Below, piece after piece: positions 33,511-41,886 of a DNA stretch of 64,000 nt (position 1 is the first letter of the stretch; every line of letters begins with the position of its first letter). The notes below the pieces were generated by a model. The model had not been told where the DNA came from. It searched no databases and saw only the letters and a program-made list of their open reading frames with translations. The position numbers and the translations under genes were made by a program. The stretch is from CAYTZH01 sp964442285 (lineage in GTDB: Bacteria > Myxococcota_A > UBA9160 > JAFDET01): the NCBI GenBank assembly GCA_964442285.1, contig CAYTZH010000005.1, positions 1 to 64,000 of the forward strand. Direction: 5' to 3'.

Positions 33511-34175
33511 GCCCGACCCGGGTCCTCCCGCGCCGGGGCCCGCGCCGACCCCTCCGGCGCCCGCCGCGCGCGGCAGGCGGCGAGGAACTCGCCGGGCGCG
33601 ACGATCCGGGCACCCCGGCGGCGCGCCCGCTCGGCCAGGCGCCGGTCCGCCGTCACCAGCCGGATCGCGCCGGGATCCACCGCCGACCGCACCTGCGTCA
33701 GCAGCCAGGCGTCGGCGGACGGGGCGAAGACCGTGCGCACGCCCGTCTCGTCCTCGGGCGCCTCGGGGGCCGGGTGGGGGCCGTCGAAGACCACGAAGAC
33801 CCGGGTCCGCGGGTCTTCGCCGGCGCAGAAGGCGCGGGCCTCGTCCAGGAGCTCGGCGCGGCGCGCCCCGCTCCACCAGTCGTCCCGATCCCGGCCCCGG
33901 AGCAGGCCCACCTGGATCGCGTTGAAGCCGTCCACCAGCCAGGTCTCCGGGGACCGCTCCTCGGGGGCGCAGGGCGACATCGAAGCGGGAGCATAGGCCG
34001 CCGGCGCGTCTGCGAGGGGTGGGGGCAGGAGCAGGCGCGGGCCCGCCCCGAGGGCCAGGCCCAGGAGGGCGAAGCCCCCCAGTACGCCCAGGCTCTGGGC
34101 CGCGCCCAGGACCGGTCCGCGCAGGCTCTGGGCCGCGCCCAGGACCGGTCCGCGCAGCTGCGAGATCGACGGCAT
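33507..34175 (-). CDS. NYN-domain (YacP-like) protein with N-terminal membrane segment
   Basis: A 222-residue protein. The C-terminal two thirds form a PIN-like NYN nuclease domain: TWLVDGFNAIQVGLLRG, then RVFVVFDGPHP and IRLVTADRRLAERARRRGAR, with Asp residues at the expected metal positions. The first 65 residues contain a duplicated 11-mer, RGPVLGAAQSL twice, running into the hydrophobic GVLGGFALLGLALGAG. If translated, that gives an unusual membrane-anchored nuclease. The alternative start ATG at 33980 (MSPCAPEERSPETWLV) gives a normal soluble NYN protein, and no strong ribosome site decides between them. RNA processing is the likely role of the family. Confidence 0.75.
   Translation of the reverse strand: MPSISQLRGPVLGAAQSLRGPVLGAAQSLGVLGGFALLGLALGAGPRLLLPPPLADAPAAYAPASMSPCAPEERSPETWLVDGFNAIQVGLLRGRDRDDWWSGARRAELLDEARAFCAGEDPRTRVFVVFDGPHPAPEAPEDETGVRTVFAPSADAWLLTQVRSAVDPGAIRLVTADRRLAERARRRGARIVAPGEFLAACRARRAPEGSARAPAREDPGRA
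34089..34154. repeat. 33-bp perfect tandem duplication in the NYN gene 5' region
   Basis: Units 34089-34121 and 34122-34154 are identical. On the minus strand each encodes RGPVLGAAQSL in the frame of the NYN gene, beginning seven codons after its first ATG. Confidence 0.97.
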
Positions 34176-34303
34176 CGGTTCGCCTCCCGTGTTGCGCCGC
34201 CAGGATCCCGGGGCGGTGTGACAGCGCCGGTCACGTGGGAGCCGGGGTTCCGCCGGCGGGAGGCCGTTGCGGCCGGCGCGCCCCTGACCTACCCCGACGG
34301 GCG

Positions 34304-35170
34304 ATGAGCCCGCCGCTCCGGGTCGGTCTGGTCCAACGGGCCTGCTCCGACGACCTCGACGCCAATCTCGCCCGCGCCCTGGAGGGGGTGGCGGACGCCG
34401 CCGGACGCGGCGCCACGCTCGTCTGCCTGCAGGAGCTCTTCCGCTCCCGCTACTTCTGCCAGCGCGAGGACGCTGCCCTCTTCGACCTGGCCGAGCCGGT
34501 CCCCGGCCCGACCACCGAGGCCCTCGCCAAGGCGGCGGCCGCCCACGGCGTGGCCCTGGTGGGCTCGGTCTTCGAGCGACGCGCCGAGGGCGTCTACCAC
34601 AACACCGCCGTGGTGCTCGACAGCGACGGCCGACTCGCGGGTGTGTACCGCAAGATGCACATCCCGGACGATCCGCTCTACTACGAGAAGTTCTACTTCA
34701 CCCCGGGCGACCTGGGCTTCCTGGCCATTCCCACCCGTCCGGCCCGGGTCGGTCCGCTCGTGTGCTGGGACCAGTGGTTTCCCGAGGCCGCGCGCCTGAC
34801 GGCCCTCGCCGGGGCCCAGGTCCTCGTCTACCCCACGGCCATCGGCTGGCAGTTCGACGAGGGCGACGCGGTCGACGCCGCCCAGCACGACGCCTGGGAG
34901 ACCGCCCAGCGGGCCCATGCCATCGCCAACGGGGTCTTCGTCGTCGCCGTGAACCGGGTCGGGCCCGAGGGCGACATCCGCTTCTGGGGGCAGTCCTTCG
35001 TGGCCGATCCCTTCGGCCGGGTGCTCGAGCGCGCCCCGGCCGACGCCGAGGCGGTGCTCGTGGTGGAGTGCGATCTCGCCGCCATCGAGCGGGTGCGCCG
35101 CGACTGGCCCTTCCTGCGCGACCGCCGCATCGACGCCTACGCCGAGCTGACCCGACGCCTGCGTGACTGA
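34304..35170 (+). CDS. aguB: N-carbamoylputrescine amidase
   Basis: A 288-residue nitrilase-superfamily enzyme hydrolysing N-carbamoylputrescine to putrescine. The catalytic triad is visible as Glu44 (LQELFRSRYFCQ), Lys117 (VYRKMHIPDDPLYYEKFYFT) and Cys154 (PLVCWDQWFPEAARL). YFTPGD and IGWQF are characteristic of AguB compared with other nitrilases. Start ATG at 34304. The next gene, agmatine deiminase, overlaps its end by 8 bases, so the two make an agmatine-to-putrescine operon. Confidence 0.95.
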   Translation: MSPPLRVGLVQRACSDDLDANLARALEGVADAAGRGATLVCLQELFRSRYFCQREDAALFDLAEPVPGPTTEALAKAAAAHGVALVGSVFERRAEGVYHNTAVVLDSDGRLAGVYRKMHIPDDPLYYEKFYFTPGDLGFLAIPTRPARVGPLVCWDQWFPEAARLTALAGAQVLVYPTAIGWQFDEGDAVDAAQHDAWETAQRAHAIANGVFVVAVNRVGPEGDIRFWGQSFVADPFGRVLERAPADAEAVLVVECDLAAIERVRRDWPFLRDRRIDAYAELTRRLRD

Positions 35171-36257
35171 GCCGTCGTCCCCCGGCGTCTTTGCGCCCGA
35201 GTCGTCGTCGCCGGCCGCGCGGGGCTACCGCTGGCCGGCCGAGTGGGAGCCCCACGCCGCCACCTGGCTCACCTGGCCCCACAACCCCGACACCTGGCCG
35301 GCGCCCCATCGCGCCGGCGCCGAGCGGGCCTTCGTGGAGATGGTGCGCGCGCTCCAGGGCCGCGAGACGGTCTGCGTCCTGGTCGCCGACGAGCCCCGCG
35401 AGGCCGCGGTCCGCGCGCGCCTGCGCGCCGAGGGCGTGGACCCGGACGCGGGCGTCCGCTTCCACGCCATCCCCACCGACGACGGCTGGATGCGCGACTG
35501 CGGCCCGATCTTCGTCTGCCGCGAGCGGGAGCCCCGGCTGCTGGCGCTGGACTTCCCCTTCGATGCCTGGGGCGGCAAGTATCCGCCCTGGGACCGCGAC
35601 GCGGCCGTGCCCGGCGCCGTCGCCGCCGCCCTCGGACTGCCGCGGGCGCGCGCGGCCCTGGTGCTCGAGGGCGGAGCCATCGACGGCGACGGCGAGGGCA
35701 GCGTGCTCACCACCGAGTCGTGCCTGCTCCATCCCAACCGGGGCCCCGGACGCACCCGGGAGGCCCTCGAGGCGCTGCTGGCGGAGTCCCTGGGCGCGCG
35801 GGCCGTCCTCTGGCTCGGCGACGGAATCGCCGGAGACGACACCGACGGCCACGTGGACGACTTCGCCCGCTTCGTGGCGCCGGGGGTCGTGGTGGCCGCC
35901 TCGGAGCCCGACCCCGGCGACGCCAACCACGCCCCGCTGGCGGAGAACCTCCGGCGCCTGCGGTCCCTGCGGGACGCGCGGGGTCGCCGGCTGACGGTGG
36001 TCGAGCTGCCCATGCCCGCGCCGCGGTTCGCGGACGGCCGCCGACTGCCCGCCAGCCACGCCAACTTCTACCTGGCCAATGCCGTCGTCTTGCTGCCGAC
36101 GTTCGGGGGGCCCAGCGACGCCCGGGCCGCCGCGGTTCTGCGGGAGCTGCTCCCGGACCGGGCGGTGGTCCCCATCCGCTGCGAGAACCTGGTGGTCGGC
36201 CTCGGGGCGCTGCACTGCGTCACCCAGCAGCAGCCCGCCGGCCCGGCTCCCGCCTGA
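35163..36257 (+). CDS. aguA: Agmatine deiminase
   Basis: A 364-residue guanidino-modifying enzyme converting agmatine to N-carbamoylputrescine and ammonia. Motifs: EPHAATWLTWPHNPDTW, DDGWMRDCGPIFV (substrate Asp), GGKYPPWD, VLEGGAIDGDG (catalytic Glu), DDTDGHVDDFARF (catalytic His/Asp) and the nucleophile Cys352 in GLGALHCVTQQQPA. GTG at 35163 overlaps aguB by 8 bases. The two together form the deiminase route to putrescine. Confidence 0.96.
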   Translation: MTEPSSPGVFAPESSSPAARGYRWPAEWEPHAATWLTWPHNPDTWPAPHRAGAERAFVEMVRALQGRETVCVLVADEPREAAVRARLRAEGVDPDAGVRFHAIPTDDGWMRDCGPIFVCREREPRLLALDFPFDAWGGKYPPWDRDAAVPGAVAAALGLPRARAALVLEGGAIDGDGEGSVLTTESCLLHPNRGPGRTREALEALLAESLGARAVLWLGDGIAGDDTDGHVDDFARFVAPGVVVAASEPDPGDANHAPLAENLRRLRSLRDARGRRLTVVELPMPAPRFADGRRLPASHANFYLANAVVLLPTFGGPSDARAAAVLRELLPDRAVVPIRCENLVVGLGALHCVTQQQPAGPAPA

Positions 36258-36281
36258 TCCGGGTCCGACCGGTGTGGAATC

Positions 36282-36313
36282 CCACCCGCGGACTACTGAA
36301 CGGGTGGTAGAAT
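36282..36313 (+). promoter_or_regulatory. Hairpin after aguA followed by a -10-like TAGAAT
   Basis: A perfect 7-bp stem CCACCCG/CGGGTGG (36282-36288 with 36301-36307, 12-base loop) lies 25 bases after aguA. TAGAAT (36308-36313, five of six bases of the -10 consensus) follows directly, 40 bases before the next start codon. The stem might end aguA transcription and the hexamer might start the next message; no -35 is evident. Confidence 0.3.
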
Positions 36314-36352
36314 GCGCCGTCCCTGGCCCCTGAGCTCGAACGAGGATCTCCC

Positions 36353-38866
36353 ATGCTTCCCGCCTCCCCGCCCTCTCCCACTCCCTTCGCCCAGCGCCGG
36401 CCGCGCCGCCTGGGCGTGACCCTGCTCTGCTGCCTGCTCGCCGGCAGCCTGGCCTTGGACTGCGAGGAGGAGGCGGACTTCTTCGGGTTCACGCTGCCCA
36501 TCGCCGAGCAGCTCTCCCTCGCCGGCGACGTGCCGGTGCAACTGGGCCTTCCGCTGGGATCGGACCCGGGAAGCCTCCGGGTCGAGCTCGACGGCGTCGA
36601 CGTGACCGCGGCCTTCAGCGTCGTCGAGCGCAAGGCGGCGGCGACGCTGCCCGGCGTCGGCCCCGGCGTCCACGAGCTGCTGGCCAGCGTCGATCCGCCG
36701 CCGGGCAGCCTGGCCCTCTCGCAGGTGGCGGACGTGCGCTTCGAGACCGTCGAGCTCGAGGACCCGGACGCCTGCGAGGTGCTGAACCAGGCCCACTGCC
36801 TGCTGCCCTACCCCTCGTCGCGCTTCCTGGAGACCGAGCAGGAGACGCCCACCGGTCGGCGGATCGCCTTTCCCCCGGATGGGATGCCGAGCCAGCTGGT
36901 CATCAGCCGCGGGCAGCGCGAGAAGCTGCCGGTGGCGCCCTTCGCCGAGCGCGACGGCTTCGCGCCCACCGCCCACGTGCTGGTGAGCTTCCCCCAGGGT
37001 GTCGATCTCGAGGCCTCGGGGGCGGCGCGCCTGCTGCCCGACACCCGCTCGACGGACCTCACCTCGCTCTCGGATGCGAGCCCCACGCTCCTGATCGATG
37101 CCGAGACCGGCGAGCGCATCCTGCACTGGCTCGAGAACGACGCCCGACCCCCGGCGGATCCGTCCCGGGCGCTCCTCTTCCTGCGGCCGGCCCGGGCGCT
37201 GAAGGACGACGGCCACTACATCGTGGCCTTCCGCAACCTGATCGCGCCCGACGGCCAGCCCGTCGAGGCCGAGCCGGCCTTCGCCGCCCTCCGCGACCGC
37301 CGCGCGACCGACATTCCCGCCATCCAGGAGCGCCGCGGACGCATGGAGTGGATCCTGGGCCTGCTCGAGGAGAACGGCGTGGAGCGCAGCGAGCTGGTGC
37401 TGGCGTTCGAGTTCCACACGGCGAGCGCGGAGAACCTGACGGGCCAGATGGTCTCCATGCGCGACCAGGCCTTCCGCTGGCTGGCCGCGCAGGAGGAGCA
37501 GACCTTCAGCGTCCAGAGCAGCGAGGAGTTCGACTGCACGCAGCCGGACCAGTTCGTCTGGAAGAACGTGCGCGGCACCTACCAGGTGCCGCTCTTCCTC
37601 ACCGCGGATCCGGAGACCGATCCCCTCTCGGCGGGAGTGCTCCGGACCGACGCCGAGGACGGCTTCACCCCCGTCTGGAGCGAGCTCACGAACCCGGAGT
37701 TCGGGATCACCATCCCGTGCGACGCCCTGGATCCCGCCAACACCAACGTGCACCCGCTGGTCGTCGGCCACGGGCTCTTCGGCAACGGGCCCTCCTCGGC
37801 CATCAGCATCGGCTCCCTGGTGGGCGAGGCCGCCGAGGAGTTCGGCCTGGGGGCGAGCCGCTTCATCGGCGGGGGCACCCACTGGCGCGGCCTCTCCCGC
37901 CCGGACTTCGCGGATCCCACCTCGGGGATGCCCAGCTTCATCGTGAACACGATCGCGTTCGAGCTCGCCAACTTCCCCGCGCTGGCCGCCCGCCTGCGCC
38001 AGGGACAGCTGAACCAGCTCGTCCTCGGGACCATGATGAAGCAGGGCCTGTTCAACCGGGACCCCGCCTTCCAGGCGCCCGCGGGCCACGGCGTCTTCCC
38101 GGCCGATCGCGAGATGTACTACGTGGGCATCAGCCTCGGCGGCATCATGGGTCTCATGCACGTGGCCCTCTCGCCGGACCTGGCGGCGGCCAACCTGGAC
38201 GTGGGCTCCTTCGGCTTCTTCTTCCTGCTCCAGCGCGCCACGCCCTTCCAGATCTTCCAGACGCTCCTCGATCTCACGGTGGACACGGATCCCACCGTCC
38301 AGGGCCTGGGGCTCTCGCTGCTCGGGGAGGTCTGGCAGCTGGGCGAATCGGCGGCGTTCGCCAACCACATCCACGGCCCGGGCCGGCTGCCCGACACCGG
38401 CGACCCCAAGCTGCTCGTGAGCATGGCCTGGCTCGACCAGCAGGTGACCAACCAGGGCACCGAGATCACGGCCCGGACCCTGGGTCTGCCCTCGCTCGAG
38501 GGCTCGTTCCTCCCGGGGCTGCCGGAGATCCCGGACGTGCCCGGTCCGCTGGACTCGGCCTTCGTCGTCTACTCGACAGGCACCCTGGACCCGACGGACC
38601 CGGCCCAGGCCGCCATCATCCCGCCCCTGGCCAACCTCTCGTCGCAGATCAACCGCTGCGACCCCCACGGCCAGCGCGTCCAGATCCCCGCCTCGCTGCT
38701 CCAGCTCCAGGAGCTCTTCCAGCCGGGCGGCCGGATCCTGAACTTCTGCGACGGGACCTGCGACGCGGATCCGGGGGCGGTGGCCACGGGGCCGGCGGGC
38801 AATGTCTTCGCCCTCGAGCGACCCGGCGGCAGCTTCGAGCCGTGTGATCCCTTCCCCGCGCCCTAG
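36353..38866 (+). CDS. Exported alpha/beta-hydrolase-like protein
   Basis: An 837-residue protein with an N-terminal signal sequence (RRLGVTLLCCLLAGSLALDC) and an N-terminal beta-rich part with DVPVQLGLPLGSDPGSLRVE, similar to bacterial Ig-like lipase leaders. A C-terminal alpha/beta-hydrolase region follows: PLVVGHGLFGNGPSS and the nucleophile-elbow-like YYVGISLGGIMGLMHVAL (GxSxG near residue 590). The Cys after the signal sequence is preceded by Asp, so it is not a canonical lipobox. Probably a secreted or outer-surface esterase/lipase-like protein; substrate unknown. It is a single gene between aguA and frdA, with AAC-GAGGA ahead of the ATG. Confidence 0.75.
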   Translation: MLPASPPSPTPFAQRRPRRLGVTLLCCLLAGSLALDCEEEADFFGFTLPIAEQLSLAGDVPVQLGLPLGSDPGSLRVELDGVDVTAAFSVVERKAAATLPGVGPGVHELLASVDPPPGSLALSQVADVRFETVELEDPDACEVLNQAHCLLPYPSSRFLETEQETPTGRRIAFPPDGMPSQLVISRGQREKLPVAPFAERDGFAPTAHVLVSFPQGVDLEASGAARLLPDTRSTDLTSLSDASPTLLIDAETGERILHWLENDARPPADPSRALLFLRPARALKDDGHYIVAFRNLIAPDGQPVEAEPAFAALRDRRATDIPAIQERRGRMEWILGLLEENGVERSELVLAFEFHTASAENLTGQMVSMRDQAFRWLAAQEEQTFSVQSSEEFDCTQPDQFVWKNVRGTYQVPLFLTADPETDPLSAGVLRTDAEDGFTPVWSELTNPEFGITIPCDALDPANTNVHPLVVGHGLFGNGPSSAISIGSLVGEAAEEFGLGASRFIGGGTHWRGLSRPDFADPTSGMPSFIVNTIAFELANFPALAARLRQGQLNQLVLGTMMKQGLFNRDPAFQAPAGHGVFPADREMYYVGISLGGIMGLMHVALSPDLAAANLDVGSFGFFFLLQRATPFQIFQTLLDLTVDTDPTVQGLGLSLLGEVWQLGESAAFANHIHGPGRLPDTGDPKLLVSMAWLDQQVTNQGTEITARTLGLPSLEGSFLPGLPEIPDVPGPLDSAFVVYSTGTLDPTDPAQAAIIPPLANLSSQINRCDPHGQRVQIPASLLQLQELFQPGGRILNFCDGTCDADPGAVATGPAGNVFALERPGGSFEPCDPFPAP

Positions 38867-38884
38867 TCCGGGTCCGCCAGCGGA

Positions 38885-38929
38885 CAGGCGGCGGGAGTCG
38901 GAGCGGCCTTCGCCGCCTGCCCGTCCGAC
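38885..38929 (+). promoter_or_regulatory. Interleaved hairpins in the frdA 5' region (possible pseudoknot)
   Basis: CAGGCGGCG (38885-38893) pairs perfectly with CGCCGCCTG (38911-38919). GTCGGA (38897-38902), inside that loop, pairs perfectly with TCCGAC (38924-38929), outside it. The two stems interleave as in an H-type pseudoknot, or exclude each other as alternative folds. It ends 43 bases before the frdA GTG. It might also simply terminate the upstream gene. Confidence 0.35.
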
Positions 38930-38972
38930 GCCGATTTGCTAATCCCTACGGCGCGTCCCCGAAGGAGAGAGC

Positions 38973-40694
38973 GTGGAAGTCATCCAGCACGACGTCCTCG
39001 TCGTCGGCGGCGGGGCGGCGGGAATCCGGGCCGCGATCGCGGCGGTCGAGGCCGACCCCAACATCTCCGTCGCCATGATCTCGAAGGTCTACCCCATGCG
39101 CAGCCACACCGTGTCCGCCGAGGGCGGGGCGGCGGCGGTCGCCCGGGACGACGACAACCTCGAGATGCACGGCTACGACACCGTCAAGGGCTCCGATTTC
39201 CTCGGCGACCAGCACGTGATCCAGTTCTTCGTGGAGGACGCTCCCAAGGAGCTCATCCGCATGGACCACTGGGGCTGTCCCTGGAGCCGCAACGACGACG
39301 GCACCGTCGCCACCCGCGCCTTCGGCGGCATGACCACCAAGCGCACCTGGTTCGCGGCCGACAAGGTCGGCTTCCACATGCTCCACACGCTGTTCCAGAC
39401 CTCCATGAAGTACGACCGCATCGTCCGCTACGACGAGCAGTTCGTGTCGAAGCTGCTGGTGCAGGACGGCGCGGTCCGCGGCGTGGTGTCCCTGGACGTG
39501 CGCGACGGGATCGTGCGGGTCTTCCAGGGTCGGGCGGTGATCCTGGCGACCGGCGGCGCCGGCCAGGTCTTCCCCTTCACGACCAACGGCAACATCAAGA
39601 CCGGCGACGGCATGGCGCTCGCCTACCGCATCGGTGTGCCGCTGAAGGACCAGGAGTTCGTCCAGTACCACCCCACCGGCCTGCCCCGCACCGGCATCCT
39701 GATCACCGAGGCCGCGCGGGGCGAGGGCGGTCACCTCAAGAACAGCCAGGGCGAGCGCTTCCTGGTGGAGTACGACTACGGCGTCGGCACCAAGGCGGAG
39801 CTCGGCCCCCGGGACATGATCTCGCGCGCCATCGTCCAGGAGATCCAGGCGGGGCGAGGCATCAAGGGCAACTACGGCGAATTCGTGCACCTGGACCTCA
39901 CCCACCTGGGCGAGGCCAAGATCAACAAGCGGCTGCCCTTCGTGCGCGAGCTGGCGAAGACCTACATCGGTGTCGACCCGGTGCACGAGCCCATCCCGAT
40001 CCGCCCGGTGGTGCACTACATGATGGGCGGCGTCGACACGAACATCGACGGCGCGACCGACGTGCCGGGGCTCTACGCCGCCGGCGAGGTAGCGTGCGTG
40101 TCGCTCAACGGCGCCAACCGCTTGGGCTCCAATTCGCTCACCGAGTGCCTGGTGTTCGGCGCGCGCGCGGGCCGCTGCGCGGTGGCCTTCGTCCGCGGTG
40201 CGTCCGCCGGCGACGAGGCCGACCTGCGGCGCCAGGCCGAGGAGGAGGCGGCGCGCATCGACGCCCTCCGCGGCCGGCGCGGCAACGGCGAGAAGCTCTC
40301 GTCCCTGCGGGCCGAGATGAAGAACGCCATGGAGGAGGGCTGCGGCGTCTACCGCGAGGGTCCCTCCATGGAAGCGGCCTGTGCCACCCTCCAGGAGCTG
40401 AAGAGCCGCTTCGCCGACGTGGGCCTCGACGACAACAGCAAGGTGTTCAACACCGAGATCATCGCCGCCCTCGAGCTCGAGAACATGCTCGAGGTGGCCC
40501 AGACCGTGGCCGAGTCGGCGGCCCAGCGCGCCGAGTCCCGCGGTGCCCACACCCGCAAGGACAACCCCACCCGCGACGACGCCAACTGGCTGCACCACAC
40601 GCTCTGCCATCGGGATCCGGCCGGCGGCCGTCCGCGCATCGACAAGAAGCCCGTCACCCTGGGCGTCTGGCAGCCGGAGGAGCGGAAGTACTGA
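38973..40694 (+). CDS. frdA: Succinate dehydrogenase/fumarate reductase flavoprotein subunit
   Basis: A 573-residue flavoprotein, catalytic subunit of succinate:quinone oxidoreductase. FAD-binding VLVVGGGAAGIRAAIAA; the covalent-FAD His45 in RSHTVSAEGGAAAVA; substrate residues in QYHPTGLPRTGILITEAARG-EGG, and the catalytic Arg region PRDMISRAI. Later VVHYMMGGVDTNIDG and NRLGSNSLTE. GTG start with AAGGAGAG seven bases upstream. First gene of four overlapping genes (frdABCD). Confidence 0.95.
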   Translation: MEVIQHDVLVVGGGAAGIRAAIAAVEADPNISVAMISKVYPMRSHTVSAEGGAAAVARDDDNLEMHGYDTVKGSDFLGDQHVIQFFVEDAPKELIRMDHWGCPWSRNDDGTVATRAFGGMTTKRTWFAADKVGFHMLHTLFQTSMKYDRIVRYDEQFVSKLLVQDGAVRGVVSLDVRDGIVRVFQGRAVILATGGAGQVFPFTTNGNIKTGDGMALAYRIGVPLKDQEFVQYHPTGLPRTGILITEAARGEGGHLKNSQGERFLVEYDYGVGTKAELGPRDMISRAIVQEIQAGRGIKGNYGEFVHLDLTHLGEAKINKRLPFVRELAKTYIGVDPVHEPIPIRPVVHYMMGGVDTNIDGATDVPGLYAAGEVACVSLNGANRLGSNSLTECLVFGARAGRCAVAFVRGASAGDEADLRRQAEEEAARIDALRGRRGNGEKLSSLRAEMKNAMEEGCGVYREGPSMEAACATLQELKSRFADVGLDDNSKVFNTEIIAALELENMLEVAQTVAESAAQRAESRGAHTRKDNPTRDDANWLHHTLCHRDPAGGRPRIDKKPVTLGVWQPEERKY

Positions 40695-41443
40695 TGAGCG
40701 AGGGCCTGCAGAAGAAGACGTTCGTCGTGACCCGGTTCGATCCGGACGTCGACGAAGTGCCCAAGACCCAGAGCTACGAGATCCCGGTCCGTCCCGACTG
40801 GAAGGTGCTCGACGCGCTGAACTACATCAAGGACGAGGTGGATCCCACCCTCTCCCACCGCTGGTCGTGCCGCATGGCCGTCTGCGGCAGCTGCGGGATG
40901 ATGGTGGACGGGGAGCCCAAGCTCACCTGCAAGGACAGCCTCGACAACTACGGCGACACCGTCGAGGTGGCGCCGCTCGCCAACTTCCCGGTGGTGCGCG
41001 ACCTGGTGGTGGAGCTCGAGGGCTTCATGGAGCGCTTCCAGGCGGTGAAGCCCTGGATCGTGCGCGCCAAGGAGCGCGCGGTGGAGGAGGGCACCCACCG
41101 GCAGTCGCCCCAGGAGCTCGAGGACTTCCGGCAGTTCAGCATGTGCATCAACTGCATGCTCTGCTACTCGGCGTGCCCGGTGGTGGGCAACGATCCCCAC
41201 TTCCTGGGGCCGGCCGCCATCGCCCTCGGCCACCGCTACAACCTGGACACCCGCGACGAGGGCGCCGACGAGCGCAACCGGGTGTTCCTCGAAGAGGGCG
41301 GAGTCTTCTCCTGCTCCTACGCCAACGAGTGCAGCGAGGTCTGCCCGAAGAACGTGGATCCCGCGGCGGCGGTCCAGCAGTCCAAGGCGCTCTCGCTCGT
41401 CGAGTGGGCGAAGGGGCTGGTGCTCCCGCGAGGAGGCGAGTAG
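40694..41443 (+). CDS. frdB: Succinate dehydrogenase/fumarate reductase iron-sulfur subunit
   Basis: A 249-residue subunit with three Fe-S centres. Plant-type [2Fe-2S] SCRMAVCGSCGMMVDGEPKL-TC near residues 58-80; bacterial-type [4Fe-4S] CINCMLCYSACPVV near 150; and further cysteines in FSCSYANECSEVCPKNVDP for the [3Fe-4S] and [4Fe-4S] centres. It passes electrons between the flavoprotein and the membrane quinone site. ATG overlaps the frdA stop (TGATG). Confidence 0.95.
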   Translation: MSEGLQKKTFVVTRFDPDVDEVPKTQSYEIPVRPDWKVLDALNYIKDEVDPTLSHRWSCRMAVCGSCGMMVDGEPKLTCKDSLDNYGDTVEVAPLANFPVVRDLVVELEGFMERFQAVKPWIVRAKERAVEEGTHRQSPQELEDFRQFSMCINCMLCYSACPVVGNDPHFLGPAAIALGHRYNLDTRDEGADERNRVFLEEGGVFSCSYANECSEVCPKNVDPAAAVQQSKALSLVEWAKGLVLPRGGE

Positions 41444-41886
41444 TGGCGCGCACGGCCCATCCGCAGTCCATGCAGCCGTCGACGCCGGGTCGCACGCGCA
41501 CGGCGGCGGCGCGCATGCCCCACAAGTTCCCCTCGGCTGGACGCTACCTGTCCTACACCCTGTTCGGCGTCACCTCCTTCTTCTACCTGGCCGTGAGCCT
41601 GATGGTGCTGCGGGCGGCCTGGGCGCTGGGCGACGGCCGGGCGGCCTGGGAGGCGATGCTCGCGGACTTCGCCAACCCGATCTACCTGGGCTTCCACGCC
41701 CTGACGCTGCTGGTGTTCGTCTGGGCCGGCTGGCGCTTCCTGATCGTGCTGGCCGCCAAGGCCAACCCGCCGAAGATCGGGCCCCTGCGGCGGCCGCCCC
41801 TGGCGGTCTTCCCGCCGCTGTTCGGCGCGCTCTGGCTGGGCGCCACGGTCGTCGCCGTGGTCGTGCTCTGGGGGATCTTCCCGTGA
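41443..41886 (+). CDS. frdC: Fumarate reductase/SQR membrane anchor subunit C
   Basis: A 147-residue membrane anchor with three helices (YLSYTLFGVTSFFYLAVSLM, PIYLGFHALTLLVFVWAGW, FPPLFGALWLGATVVAVVVL). The size and three-helix layout match FrdC, not the cytochrome b556 type SdhC. The first 28 residues are an extra hydrophilic leader compared with E. coli FrdC. GTG overlaps the frdB stop (TAGTG) and has AGGAGG seven bases upstream, which decides the start; ATGs inside are possible alternatives. Confidence 0.85.
   Translation: MARTAHPQSMQPSTPGRTRTAAARMPHKFPSAGRYLSYTLFGVTSFFYLAVSLMVLRAAWALGDGRAAWEAMLADFANPIYLGFHALTLLVFVWAGWRFLIVLAAKANPPKIGPLRRPPLAVFPPLFGALWLGATVVAVVVLWGIFP

Noticed and set aside
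36282..36307. Certain rho-independent terminator after aguA
   Set aside because: The 7-bp stem has a 12-base loop and no T-run, so it is kept only as a weak regulatory candidate.
38867..38972. Named riboswitch class upstream of frdA
   Set aside because: The interleaved stems do not match a riboswitch consensus that I can recall; only generic structure is visible.
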